Below, one piece after another: positions 46,734 to 59,352 of a stretch of 64,000 bases of DNA. Numbering within the stretch: position 1 is the first letter of the stretch; every line of letters begins with the position of its first letter. This DNA is from Ascarosepion bandense (lineage: Eukaryota; Mollusca; Cephalopoda; Sepiida; Sepiidae): NCBI GenBank assembly GCA_037127315.1, contig JBBBDQ010001028.1, forward strand, positions 2,594,001-2,658,000, given 5' to 3'. The notes beneath the pieces are model-generated. The model did no database searches, was not told where the DNA came from, and saw nothing but the letters and a program-made list of their open reading frames with translations. The position numbers were made by a program, and so were the translations under genes.

Positions 46734-48289
46734 TTCTGCAAAACTTATTAAATAGTGTTAGTTGGTTTTGCACTTATTGAATATCAAACTATAATCTGAA
46801 AACTTCAGTATTCATAACTTTTCTGACTCTTTGTGGTGTGCCAAGCAAATAGACCTACAATCCCTAAAATCTCACCGTAAATATAAGACTTTCAACCAAT
46901 GGGAAAAATTGTCATGAGGAAGCCAAATTCTTTCTTTGAAAGAATTCACAACTTAACCATGAAGTGCCCAATAAACAACGCACTGTTAGAATGAAGAGAT
47001 GATCAACTAATTCTAGACATAGTTTGGTACAATTAAATCATGTTTTTACTTTTGATGGTTGGCTCATAATTCGGAGCAATGAAATCGCTAATTACTTCCT
47101 AAGCATTACAATAAATATGAAGCTAAAAAGGAAACATAGATAAGTTTTTATTTTAAGACCTCGCAGAAGAGCCAACAAAGAATAAATTTTTAAAAGGCAT
47201 AGAAGAATGACTAGGAAACACTTGCAAACAATGCTAACAATGTAATTTATTTTGGTAAATAGTTTATTGGTGTTTTTTTGGGGCACACTAACATAGAAAA
47301 GTTGGTCAACGGGTTAAGATCTAATAATCGGATGATGAAATATTAAATGCAAATTTATAATTATATGGGAAACATATATACAAATCCTTTCTTTTAATTC
47401 TGAGTATAAAAAGATATCCCACGGCCAATCAACTCAAAGTCCTTGACATAAAGAATAAAAACATGCCTTCCCGATATAAATTCTTTTTACAAAATTTCAT
47501 TTCTGAGATTTACTAAAAAGCCAATTTTAAGCCAAAAACTGAAACGTGATACAAACGAATAAGATAAAAATGAAAAACGAAATGGGTAAGAAAGTAAATA
47601 TAGACATAAAAAGAAATGAAGTGAAATCAATTATTAATGAAAGTCTTCAAGAAGTATCGATTCCAAAACAAAAATAACAAGAGAACTGGAATAAAGTATT
47701 CATTTAAACAAACTAGCAATGAATAGATAACTCTGATTTCTCTATTTAAAAATATCTTCTAGACTGGTATCCGCTTCCTGTTTTATCTCTGAAGATCTGC
47801 ATACGGTCAACAAGTGTATTAGTGAAAAGAAAATACAAATCAAACATGGCTTGAGCTGTGTTAAACAGTAATCAACAGAACTCGTGTCATTCGCATGACA
47901 ATCAGATATCACAACAATGAATAAATAATTTCCTGGATGCCTTTAATAGAAGATAAGGGAACAACAATAATAATAATTTCTTGTAGGAGCTGGAGAGATT
48001 CTAGGGCATCTCTAAAACTGATGAGTTCAACAAGAAAGAATTAATGTCTTGTAATTATCCTGTACAGCTGATGTTTAGTTTTAAACATTTGATTGTCTAT
48101 TTAAGAATATATGCAGAACTGATTAAAGCAATATCATCAAAATATTAAACTCATCTTTATCTTGAATTTCTGTTGTTTTCGAAATGATGCTTCTATCGTA
48201 ACATTCTGGAATGTTGAAAAAGCATTTTAAAGAAATCTTTACCTTTGCTGATATGTTGGTATTGATAGCTAAATTTTTATATAACTAAA

Positions 48290-48323
48290 CACACACACAC
48301 ATACACACATATATATACACACA

Positions 48324-48369
<46 letters not shown>
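48290..48369. repeat. (CA)n(TA)n microsatellite
   Basis: Interrupted CA, then TA repeats. Confidence 0.96.
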
Positions 48370-48372
<3 letters not shown>

Positions 48373-48617
48373 TTGAGATATGATAATGCTTGACTCCAAG
48401 ATTGGTGTTTTTTTTAAGTAGGTTTACTAATAAAATGTATTTTGTCAAGCAGGCTTTATCGTAGAGCGCACTATATTAGAATGGTGATAGGGCGTTGATA
48501 GTTTTTGTAAAAATTTCTTGAAAAAAAAAGGCCCCGATAAGTAAGGGAATCATAACCGTGTCATCACGAAACTTCGATGTCGGCATGAACCTGATCAGTT
48601 AAAGAGACAAATTCTTT

Positions 48618-48618
<1 letters not shown>

Positions 48619-48671
<53 letters not shown>
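48619..48671. repeat. (TA)n microsatellite
   Basis: About 26 TA units. Downstream (48700-48745, minus) CTGATGAAGCTT and TTTATAAACG vaguely resemble the hairpin core but the stem is poor. Confidence 0.95.
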
Positions 48672-48674
<3 letters not shown>

Positions 48675-49144
48675 TTTCGACAGAATGATATGCTAAGAAA
48701 CAAATGGGAAACGTTTATAAATTTAACATTTTTAAGCTTCATCAGAAAACGAAATATCGACGAGGAATAAAACTTATGGTGTTTTTTTATTTTATGTTTG
48801 TTATTCATTCGTTCATAAGATTTCACGTATATTTGTCATGTCAAGCAGCGTGTATATAATTTTGTCATTCTAATTAATCTATGCGAAAATGTGTGTTCGC
48901 GTTTGAGCTTCTAGTGGGTATTTTTATTTATGTCTGGTTGTGCTTGTTGATTGGGGTATGTTTGTGTGAGAGTAAAATGATTTATCTTACAACGGTTGTG
49001 GTTGTAGGTAGACAAATCTTAGATTCTTTAAGCATGGATTTTATAAGTTAGTGATATAATAATGTGTGTTTGTCGCGTGTTTTTTCGTAATCTTATTAAG
49101 ATTCCTTGTAAATAATTTCTACTTAATAAATTGTTTTTTTACAC

Positions 49145-49955
49145 CACAAAGACTTGATAGATATGCTCGACAACCTCAACACACCAACCTGATAGCAGAT
49201 ACGGAAAGGAAAATGCAGGACCTCCTACAGAAGGTAGCAAAAGAAAGCGAGAAGAAACGACTGAACATAAACTTAAAGAAAATTGAATGTATGGTCATCA
49301 GCAAAAAGAAGACCCCCAAATGTCAACTATGGATCGGAGAAACTAAAATAAACAAGTAAAGAAAATCAAATACCTGGGAAGTGTTCTGACAGAGGATGGA
49401 AAGTGCGACATTTAGATCCAAAGACTCATTGGCACCGCAAAAGACGCATTTCAAAAATTAACCAGAGAACAGAGAGATAGGAAAATCTCATTGGAAACAA
49501 AGAAAAGTGTGCTGGATTGCTGTGATATCTGTCCTTCTGTGTGGAAGTGAATGTTAGACAATCTCATCAAGGATAAAGGAATAGCTTGAGGCAGCATGAA
49601 TGTGGCTTTACAGAAGGATGCTGAGGATGCAATGGACTGAACACGTGAGCAACGATGAGGTACTGAAGCGGATGAAAACGAGAAAAATCATGAAGACACA
49701 GATTAGGTTCTTGGGATATGTAATGAGGAAAAATGGCCTAGAGAATTTAATACTCACAGGACGGATAGAAGGAAAAAGAGATAGGGGAAAGCAGGGTGAG
49801 ACATACTTGATAAGCCTGAGAAAATGAATGGTGGAGCGGGTTTGCGTAGAGATAGGAAAAGAAAAATATTGAAAGTGAAAATGGACAGTGCCAAGTGAAA
49901 GCCCAAGATCGCCTACGTCCTGGAAAGACACGGCTCATGAAAAAGAAAAACCATT
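49145..49955 (+). pseudogene. RTE-type LINE RT C-terminal half
   Basis: YARQPQHTNLIADTERKMQD (normally YADDTTLIADTE; the catalytic box is disrupted), ESEKKRLNINLKK, CMVISKKK, KKIKYLGSVLTEDGKCD, LTREQRDRKISLETKK, VISVLLCGSE, MWLYRRMLRMQWTEHVSNDE, IRFLGYVMRKNGLENLILTG, RIEGKRDRGKQGETYL and a Trp/His-rich end. This is the conserved post-catalytic region of RTE-clade LINEs. Two stretches are open (to 49359 and 49600-49827), with frameshifts between. Related ends are at 20745, 40670 and 62690. Confidence 0.82.
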
Positions 49956-50007
49956 TATCAAATCAGATTTATGGCCCTTTCTGTTTCTGAGTGATACAAG
50001 AGAATTC

Positions 50008-50008
<1 letters not shown>

Positions 50009-50046
<38 letters not shown>
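50009..50046. repeat. (TA)n microsatellite
   Basis: About 19 TA units just downstream of the RTE remnant. Confidence 0.95.
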
Positions 50047-50051
<5 letters not shown>

Positions 50052-50180
50052 GATTTGTTTGTAAATTATTTTTTATCAATACTCATATTTAAGTAGATAT
50101 TCTGTTTTCAATTAAACAGTATTATATATTTATATCTACTGGCTTGACTATTTACGATAAATTTTATTGTGAAAATGTGT

Positions 50181-50276
50181 GTCATTCAGCAGGATTCAAA
50201 CCTGCGACCCCTATTCACATCGGGGAAGCTACCATTTGATTTTGCAACGTCTTAGACCTCTCGACCAACGAATGAC
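50181..50276 (-). tRNA. tRNA-Leu/Ser-like sequence, probably a pseudogene or SINE head
   Basis: The minus strand has a perfect 7-bp acceptor stem (GTCATTC/GAATGAC) and a D-arm-like GGTCGAGAGGTCTAAGACG. A variable arm CCCC...GGGG follows, and a perfect 5-bp T-arm GCAGG-TTTGAAT-CCTGC. Two extra bases separate acceptor and D arm. The anticodon arm has a mismatch, and the loop AATCAAA lacks U33. A functional tRNA is therefore unlikely. Confidence 0.55.
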
Positions 50277-51149
50277 CTCCAGTCTAAACGAGGTTTTAAT
50301 CAAGCCTATATAACACAATATTCGATTCATCGCAACAACCATATCTGCTCTGAAATGTATCGTAATGTCAACAAATGTAAACATTACGATACAGTGTGTA
50401 CTTAAACACATACTTTCATAAAACAAATGTTTAAAATGATAATAATAAAAGCATATATATTGCAAAAGCTGTAAAAATGGAATGGTAAAATATCATAATA
50501 ATAGGAAAATCGTCCTTTCCATTTTGTGCAGAGAATAATTGTTGCAAAACATTTATTTCTCTTTTTGTTTTCCTCCAAGTCAACTAAAAGGTAAACAGGG
50601 ATTTTATCAAGAATACATTATTCCAAATATATTATAGTAAGCTATTTTGGGTGATATTCAAAACTACCTCAGAGCTTACATATTCAGCTCAAGAGGAAAA
50701 ATTGGCACTGCTTTCGATTCAATCAATTTCCAACCATGTTTAAGTCGGACAAACCGGAAGGCCGCTGCGAAATCTCAAGACGCCATTTGTAGAAATATTT
50801 GCGAAATCCAAACTTTTATTATTTATGCTCTTGTTGGCAATCATATCATTGTTAAGGGCTTAGTTTCATTCACTTTTTTATTTTCATTCATTTCTTTTTA
50901 TTTTCATTTCTTTTTTTTTATTTTCCTTCATTTCTTTTTTTTACTTATAATTGGGACAGCGCGAATAGGATTGTCATACGTTTTTCTGCAAGTTCGACTT
51001 CATATCTTTTGCCTTTGCATTTGATTCTGGTTTCGTGTTTTTTCTTTTCACTACAAGCAAGACAATAACGCTATTAAGACGCAAAGGTACTGGATGTGAG
51101 AGAATATAAGAAACAAAACATTATTAAGAAAAGATAACAATAAAAGAAC
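50277..51149. other. Unassigned sequence
   Basis: T-rich patch at 50870-50945. Frames there are artefacts. Confidence 0.4.
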
Positions 51150-51560
51150 AAGAATTAAGACGACAAAAGGTAACGTTTGACATTGTATATAATTTTTTGA
51201 AGATAAAAGTTGACTGGAAAGCAAGAAGATGGAAGCGAGAAGAGCGAGAGAAGAAACTGTTAGCATTTCAACTGCATAATGATGAAGCATTGCTGCCAAT
51301 CTAGTGTTAAGCTTTAATTCATATGTAAAATGGATTCTGGCGAGAAAATTACAGTGGACAACCGATTTTTCTAAAAGCAAATTTATTTATTGATTCGATG
51401 TAAGATTTCTTTTTCATCTTAGCAGAAAACGTTATCTGGAGAAGATGAAATGATTTACTCTCATGGAGGTTAACATCAACCATGCTGATAAAGGGCTTCC
51501 TCAGGCGATTACAAAATGTTGTTTTGTTTTGGAGACGTGTAAACTAATAATCTATTTCTT
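51150..51560 (-). mobile_element. LINE family A remnant with internal deletion
   Basis: The minus strand gives SSKTKQHFV, VDVNLHESKSFHLLQITFSA, KKKSYIESINKFAFRKI, NTRLAAMLHHYAVEML and SFFSRSSRLPSSCFP. These are two parts of the C-terminal region of the 32.7-kb ORF, joined with about 80 residues missing. Confidence 0.7.
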
Positions 51561-52689
51561 GTACCAGTTAATAATTGATTGTATGTTAATTTTTAGATTA
51601 ATTTTTAGATAAGTTGCTAACTGAACCGATCAAACCTACTACTAACTTACTATTAAATAAATAGTAAATAGTTGACCTCAGCATTTTATGTCATATTTCT
51701 GTTCATTATTTTCTAATTTTGTACATAATCTTTGTATTTTTGCTTTCATGTTCCTTCTCTTTCTTCGTATTCTCCGTTCACTATTTGATACTAAATAGAT
51801 ATGGACAACCCATGGTAAACAGTTAGAAGTGTTACCTCAAACATAGAATAAAATTCTCTCGAAGGTTTGATAAAACTATCTATTTCAATATAGTTTCGAG
51901 AATAAGTTTTCGGAATATACAGAATCCATTTGAAAATTTGGATCTTTTCAAGCTTCAGCCATATTTTCATTAAGGTAGAATAAGCAGGTGGAAGAATTAT
52001 CTTATTAATATGATTTTGATTTTGAAAATCTTTTTATTCTAAATTCTTTTCACAGATTTGCTTTGTTTAGGTCTCGATGTTCTAAATATTTTGCCAGTGT
52101 TGCTTAGCAATAAGAAAGTAGCAGATATTATTCTCAATAAATAATTCGCAATATATGAAAAAGGTTTTAAAAGATTCTTTCACCAAACACTTGTGCGTAT
52201 ATCACAACCATTTTGTTTTTATTTTTCGGTTTTCAGGTAAAGTAGAGGGAATCGGACAATTATTTTACGCTATGTTGTATTTGGCGGGAATTCGAATCCA
52301 GTTTTAAATTAATGTTGAATGGTAAAGAATAAATTGTACGAAAATTTGACGAGAAAGACAAACAGTAACAATGAAAAACAAAGATGAATATATCAGGAAA
52401 ACATGGAATAACACAAATTCATCTAACTTCGGCAGATTAAAATGCTAATAAAATGTTCAGCTTTTATTAAAATCGAACAAAGAATTCACTGCTTATGAAA
52501 AACGAAAAAAAGAATATTTCAAAGAATATTTCAAATTTAATTTTGACGTCATCGCAAATGACTGTTATTCGTAGTAGTAATTTATTAAAATTCTAGTTTA
52601 AGATGATGAATTTGACATTAAAATAAAAATTCTTAAGTGAAAAGCAGCTATATTTGAGACCAAAAAAATTCAAATCCGGATGTTAAAAA
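51561..52689. other. Unassigned AT-rich sequence
   Basis: A possible B-box-like GGAATTCGAATCCAG near 52288 lacks a matching A box. Nothing else seen. Confidence 0.4.
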
Positions 52690-53445
52690 AAGTAAAATGA
52701 AAATAATTTTTAATTTCTCCAAATATAGCGGAAAAGACAGAAGGAAACTACACCACGTCGATGAGAAAGTAACAAGGCCGGTTTCCAAATTAGGACCGAT
52801 TATATTGCAGATCCTTCTTTCGATTTTGTCGAGAACCTCAAGATAGGTAACTGAAGCATCCGACCAGATATGGCAGCAGTAATCAATACATGAACAAATG
52901 ATAGATTCATAAATGAGCAAAAATAATTCTGACGGGAAAAACTTCCTGGCCTGAAACAGAGAATCCAGCTTCCTTGCAGTATATGCAGCTGTAGATTCGA
53001 TGTAGTCATTCAGTTTGAGGTCGTTTGAGAGAGTAAAGACAAGGAGGTGAAGTGTGTTGCTTTTCAGGAGACTAGTGTCATTCGTTCTGATGGTAGACAG
53101 AAAAAATTCTCTATGGTGGTTAAAGGAAAGCAGTTTTATTTTAGCGGAAAATTTACAAGCCATTTTCTACAAGATTCAATAACAGATTGGAGATTTATTT
53201 GAGGGCAGCCGTAAAGTTTATTTTTTCAGCCTTGGAAGATTTTCTATTAAATGGTGGTGCCATCAGCAGGAAGATCATTAATGAAGATCAGGAAAAGCGT
53301 AGGGTCTAGGATAGAGCCTGAGTTTGTATGAAAGGATCTGGAAACTTACCCGTTTAAAACAACCTACATTTCACGATTTGATGGGAACGATTGAATTAAA
53401 TCAAAGCGTCCAGAAATACCAACTTTGGCAAATTTCCTATTAAAA
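52690..53445 (-). pseudogene. LINE family A RT remnant
   Basis: The minus strand reads VVLNG, VSRSFHTNSGSILDPTLFLI, FINDLPADGTTI (the YADD box itself is deleted), then an open frame from 53163 with LKLNDYIESTAAYTARKLDS, LFQARKFFPSELFLLIYES, CIDYCCHIWSDASVTYLEVL and DKIERRICNIIGPNLETGL. The 3' end of the element is missing. Confidence 0.8.
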
Positions 53446-53470
53446 CAAGTATAAATGATAAGTCTGTTCA

Positions 53471-53540
<70 letters not shown>

Positions 53541-54344
53541 GTTTGTGCATGCATGTCTTTTCATATAGATATATAATCTTTTTTGTCACTGACAAGTGAA
53601 CATTTTCCCAATTTTGTTTGTAAAACACAGCAATGGTTCTTACCTGCCATGCTAGTCTATGGTATTTAGACAGAGGACTTGTAAGCATCGTCTTGACAAA
53701 ATAACCTAATTTTTGAATGATTTCTTCCTCAGGCTGAGTATTTTCACATTACTACCTATCATTCTATATTTATCTGTGCAGTTTTACTGAATCATTTCTT
53801 AATAAAGAAACTACTATCATTTCACAGTGGTTAATGTCAATTTCATAGAATTAACGTGATACAGTAAGACTTTCAAATAATACATTATTATTCTACAACT
53901 TAACTGATTTACCCTAATATCAATGTATATATCTACAAAGGATACGGCAGCTGTCTTCGGTTTCCTTTCAAAATACTACTAAGTTGTTTGCAGATAGAAT
54001 TAAAGAGAACAAACTCCACGCTGGTGAAAAGTATTTCCCCGAAGATTAAACTTTGTCATCAAAACAACCCCTTGGGGATAACGAAAAATAATGACTAGGA
54101 GAATGAGGAAAACATATGAAAAGGAAGAAGTTAATGAAAACGTTTGACCTTGGTGGCATCTATGAAAGAAACAAACAGTTTGATAACATGTCTATTGTTT
54201 TGGATGTATTTCCACGCGACCGCCTCTTTGATGTCAAATATTTTACAAAGTCTATCAATAGAATTACATATAAAGACGGAGGACTTTCTTTTACTTTTCG
54301 CATAAATGAACAGTGAGCGTTCAATGAAAAATTATATCTGCTAT
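53446..54344. repeat. (TCTA)n microsatellite and unassigned flank
   Basis: About 17 CTAT units at 53471-53540. The remainder shows no recognised element. The frame 54116-54316 has no domain. Confidence 0.9.
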
Positions 54345-55395
54345 CAGGACAAAAAACATCACGTATATTTTGCTTCTTTTTGTTCCAATATTTCTTTTTT
54401 TGCCTTTCTTTGCAAGTTTGTTACTATTTTCTACTTTCGTTTCCTCTGTGGATGTGTGTTCCTTTTTCACCGTCTCATTCTTTCTCAAATTTATCATTCA
54501 CCTTCATTGTTACATTTTATTGTGCTTGAATTGATGGCTTTTTTCAGTTTATTTTTCCACTCGTTCTGCATTTTTGCTAATTGTTCTATCTTTTGTTGAC
54601 TTTCTTACTCTTATTATTTTTCGTTTTCTTCCATTATCATTTTTGTCACTTTCTCTTTCTTCTTTGTATTTCATTATTTTTTATCAGTCTCTTTCTTTTT
54701 ATTAATTCCATAGCCCCTTTTAATTTTTATTTCTTCTTACTAATTCCATTCTTCCTTTTTTTTTTGTTTTAATTCTTTTACCAACTTTTATTCTTTCTTT
54801 TTCTCTTCCTGTATTTTTCTTCCTATTTCCATCATTCCTTTCTTTCGTCATCTTTCTTTTCCTTAATTCAATTATTCCTTTGATATTTCTTCCTTCCCCT
54901 TAAATCTATTGTTTTTTTTCATTGTCGTCACTTTCCCCTTCCTTTTTCTCATTCAATCAATTTTCGTATTTTTTCTTCCAACTTACATTCTTCTTTTTTT
55001 GTTTTCTTTTCTTCCTAATTAACTTATTCCTTTCTTTCGTCTTATCTTCTTCTCCCTAATTTCATTATTTCATTTTTTGTTTATCTCTCTTCTCCTAAAT
55101 TCTATTACTTCTTTCTTCTTTGAAGTTTTTTTTCCTTCATTTTTCTTATTCCTTTATTCCTCTTCTCTTTTTCTTACTTCCACTATTTCTTTTTTGACTT
55201 CTCTTTCTTCTTCTCACTTCCATTATCCCTTTTCTTCTTTCTGTTTCCATTATTTTCTTTCTCATTTTTGTTTCTTTTGCTCTGTACGAAAATTCCCGCC
55301 ATTTTCTTCTTATTTTTCATTTCCTATTCGCTGTTTATTTAGTTTCATTTTTCTTTCTTTCCGAGAAAATTTTATTTTCCATTTGTTCCTCGCAT
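54345..55395. repeat. 1-kb degenerate pyrimidine tract
   Basis: The plus strand is dominated by T and C in words such as TTCTTTCTTTTTC, TTCCTTC and CTTCTTCTC, with few purines over about 1050 bp. Poly-Phe/Leu/Ser frames (54306-54599, 54581-54772, 55077-55400) are artefacts. Confidence 0.85.
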
Positions 55396-56286
55396 TTTGA
55401 GCCTATTCAAACAGATTGCCTTTTGGGAGAAAGAAATCGTGAAAAGAATGAATTTCCTACAAGACTCTATACAAGTGACGCTATTGAAGAACGAAACAAG
55501 TCATAACAATTACGAAACATTTTTTTGGATATTTATCAAATATTATTTCAATTATCTTTCTTTCCCAATGCGTTCATATTTATATCTATCTTGTTATAAA
55601 TCATTGTTACGTTTGAGCATTTCCGTATTTTCGTTTATATTTTTATCTTTCTATCACTTTAAGTCCATTCTCTTGAGGAAGTTGTATACAAAATAGAACG
55701 TTTTAAATAACGAAAAGATTTTATTTAAACCATTTAAAATTACGAAAAATTTTGAGGCAAGTGTTTATTGAAATATTCTAAATCATAAATTTTATAGTTA
55801 TTTCCAATTTATTGAATTACATTGATCTCTAACATTAGGCATTATCGTATATATGTACGTATATATCTATCTATCATCTGAAGTCAAGATAGTGTCAAGA
55901 TAACTAAAAAGAAAAACAACGTTTAATTACAATTTATTCATTAACATAGATTCTGAAAACTTCAACGCCTTAAATCAGCATTTTTTCAACTTTTTTTCTT
56001 TTTAATTTAGATTGAACCTCTAGAATAACTAAGACTCGTGGGCGTATTTTAAATTTTAGTAAAGAAAAATTAGTTATGAAATTTTCAACTACGGTCACAA
56101 GAGACGTAAATCTTCATTTCTGAATCTGTTGTCATTTTACATACTATGAACGTTATTTTACCTCCAAGCGTAAAAACATAGAAAGTCTTATAAAAAGTAT
56201 ATTTTTTTAGATATTTATAGGCCTTTAGATATTTATTTTTATGTCATAAAATGTAAATCAGATATGTCTACTGAAAGGTGTGTGCT

Positions 56287-56290
<4 letters not shown>
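55396..56290. other. Unassigned AT-rich sequence
   Basis: The plus frame 55397-55696 (99 codons) shows no domain. Nothing else recognised. Confidence 0.4.
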
Positions 56291-56343
<53 letters not shown>

Positions 56344-56364
56344 GTGTGTGTGTGTGTGTGTGTG
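56291..56364. repeat. (TA)n(TG)n microsatellite
   Basis: About 21 TA then TATG and TG repeats, touching the left end of the foldback element. Confidence 0.97.
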
Positions 56365-56990
56365 AGATTAAATAATTTGCAGACATTGTGTTTGCTTATT
56401 TTTTAATAAAATCCGTTCATACTCATGGATAATCGTTCGCGTATTATAATTGAAAGATGTCAGAAATAAGTAACACGACTATCCTACACCAAGAAAACAA
56501 CAAAAACAAACTACCGATTCTCAAGGCAATATTCATTAAAAAGCTGAAGCTGTCAATTAGAATTTCCAGCTATGAATACTGTAGTAATGTTCTAAAATGT
56601 TTGTAAAAAGAACGGCTTTTTCATGCTTTAACACGTGCATGACCATAACATTACAACATATATAAAAGTTCCATTTTGGATAATTTTCACGTTCCAATGA
56701 ACGCTAAGCAATTTGGCAACCGTTATATTTGAAGCAGAAAAAAATTACAGTAATTTTTACTAACACAGTTTTACGGTTTTTTTTTGTTACCATAATTCAC
56801 ACACCTGAAGATGATCCGGAAGGAGATTGAAAGTACTCGGGCGTATTGAGAAATGAATGATAATAACATCTGCCAACGTTAAGCTCATTTCTGACATATT
56901 TCAATTATAATACGCGAAAGATTATCCGTGAGTATGAACAGATTTTATTAAAAATAAGCAGACACAATGTTTGTAATTTATTTAATCTGA
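56365..56990. mobile_element. Foldback element, family H, 107-bp inverted arms
   Basis: The arms 56365-56471 and 56884-56990 are inverse copies (AGATTAAATAA, ACATTGTGT, TTCATACTCA, CGCGTATTATAATTGAAA), roughly 90% identical by eye. The centre carries CTGAAGA (56805-56811), an imperfect stem ATCC/GGA.AT, and GAAAG (56829-56833). No ORF. Microsatellites flank it on both sides. Confidence 0.85.
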
Positions 56991-57016
56991 CATGTCTAAA
57001 AGAAAATTTGCTCCCT

Positions 57017-57165
<149 letters not shown>

Positions 57166-58544
57166 GATGACGCAGGAGAAAAAAGAGAAGTATTATAAGA
57201 CTGCTTCATCGCGAGTAATATGTATGAAATTGTATTAATTGTGATTTGATTTGATTTCCTGAAGATGAAGATTGTAGATGCTACGTATTTTTCAGTAATT
57301 TACATGTTGTTACAAGCCCTAACAGAAAAAATAAAACATCTAAAAATTATAACTTCGGCATAATATTAATTAACTAAAAATAAAAAGAAAAAAAACTGTA
57401 TTTTCTACCGTTCACTGTTCGGCCGATTGCAGTCGGGAAAGGAACTGGTTAAATAATCGTGTCGTTTAATAGTTTAGAAAGATGTATTTTTATTTTCTAT
57501 TATTTGTTAAATCTTTTTTATGTTTAGGAAAATCTTCTGTTTGTTTTTCTTTGTCGTTTTCAAGTTGAAACTCTAATGACATAATTCTCAAACACATTTG
57601 TTTTCTTAGTATATGAATGAAAATAATCTAGTTTCATTGCAAATCTTCGCTATAAACTTGGAGATAGTTTTTTCCTTATACCACTGACCACAATCTTCTT
57701 ACATTTGTTTCGAGTAAAAGCGTTTCCACATCTCATTTAAATTACTAAGAATTCCCTCTTTGAACAGAATAAAACATCACTTGATATAATGGCATTTTGC
57801 ATTACTTTTAAGATTCCAATATTTGATCAATATGTCATTAGTATGCGCGATCGTTTCGAAAGAAGTTGGTGCTCTTCATTAAACGAATTAATTTGTGAAC
57901 AGCTGATAAAAGGTTCAACGAATAAATAATTATTACAAATATTTTTCATATTTAAAATATTTAACCTTCTAGCAAAGTTTTGTGTTCTTGGATAAAAACG
58001 TTCAATCACGTCAGTTTCTTGGTTCTTCGTTGTAGAGAGATGGTTATCATGCTAGTCTCGCTGACCACTACTAATAGATTGAATTCAATATTCATTGAAT
58101 GACCTCCAATTATTACTTTTGACAGTTTATTCTGAGTGAAAATAAAGTCATCCACTTTCATAGTCCAAACGAAGAACTTGTGTGAAATTCTATTAATTAT
58201 TTTCAATTAAAACAATGCTCTTGAAATAAGTGGCTAAAATCTGATACCCAGGTATTCTGCTGTTTCTCTATTTGAATTGTCGCATATTCATTTTCTTCTC
58301 TTCCATTATTAATGGCAAAAATTTTCAGTTTATTCTTGTCAGGACGCTAACCTTATCTGTGTGTTTACTGCGATGAATTGATACTAATTATTTGTACCAA
58401 ACGAACTTATGGGATTTATTTTCTCACGATTGAATTGCATGAAACATTAAAAAAGACAAAAATCCCATTCTTTTCTTGTCAATTTTATGGAGGTTTTTAT
58501 TACACAGTAGAGTCAATTTTATTCTTTTTTATTTGGTTTTCTTC
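57166..58544. other. Unassigned AT-rich sequence
   Basis: A weak A-box-like GAGATGGTTATCATGC at about 58036 is followed by a poor B box. Nothing else recognised. Confidence 0.4.
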
Positions 58545-58915
58545 TAATCTAAGAATGAAGGAACATTCTTTTAGTCTTTTGGTTTCTCTTTCTTTTCACT
58601 TCTCATTTCTTTATTTCTTATCTTTGATCCCATATTATTCTTTTATTTATTCTTATATTTTTTCTTCACTTCATAGGTTTTTTCTCTCATGGATAATATT
58701 TTTCTTTTTTTGTACATTTTTCTTTCTTGCTTCATTATTCTTAAAGTTTGTTCATTTTAAATAAAATTCTTACCTTGCTTCTTTTTTCTGTTTTTCTCTC
58801 TTCTTTTTTGTTTTCCAACTATTCTTTATTCAATTTTCTCTCCTCGTTCCTTAGCTGTCCCCTCCTCTTTCTCTCTTTTATTTCCATCACTTTCTTTTTC
58901 TGCTTCTCCCACACA
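58545..58915. repeat. Degenerate pyrimidine tract
   Basis: T/C-rich like 54345-55395. The 128-codon frame at 58378-58764 is Phe/Ser/Leu-rich and not a credible gene. Confidence 0.7.
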
Positions 58916-59044
58916 CAGTAGGGACAAAAACTGATGTAAACTCTTCAATTATGAATTCAATAGATTTATCTAACTTAGTCAAGTAAAAAGGTGGCCCCGA
59001 AAAACTTAAGTTGGTAAGATTTGAACTTTAATTAATGTGTTAAA

Positions 59045-59352
59045 TCAGTCAAAATATTAAGTACCATACGCGATACGCGCTTGAGTGAAAAAGTATCTTT
59101 TGGTCTATGACTGACTAGGCAGAATGTTTTCCAGCAGTAGTTGCCATTTCTTATGCGTTAGACTGGTTGCAAATCAAGGCAATAGGACCCAAACTGTTTT
59201 GCTATTCAACTCTTGTTTGGAGGGAGAAAAGATGGATTAATACTTTTCCCAAAGTTATTTGCGTGTAAGTAAATGCAATGATTTCAACTGGAATTCGAAC
59301 TCGGCTCTCCGATTTCTCGTTCTGCGCCGATATTTATTGCAGCACATACTAT
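59045..59352 (-). mobile_element. tRNA-headed SINE, family S, copy 4
   Basis: The minus strand shows GAGTTCGAATTCCAGTTG (B-box-like) near 59300, then GGTCCTATTGCC, GCAACCAGTCTAACG, TAGTCAGTCATAGACC and CACTCAAGCGCGTATCGCG, the body of family S. Confidence 0.75.

Noticed and set aside
48690..48745. CTGATGAAGCTT (minus) as another hammerhead
   Set aside because: The second box is not GAAA at the right place and the intervening stem has at most four pairs.
54306..55400. Run of Phe/Leu/Ser-rich ORFs resembling membrane proteins
   Set aside because: Explained by the pyrimidine-rich composition; no start context, conserved motif or charged loops.
58033..58095. tRNA-like A box GAGATGGTTATCATGC
   Set aside because: The B box is poor and the stems do not form; not supportable as a tRNA or SINE head.
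58378..58764. 128-codon ORF with apparent membrane segments
   Set aside because: Half of it lies in a pyrimidine tract and the remainder shows no recognisable domain.
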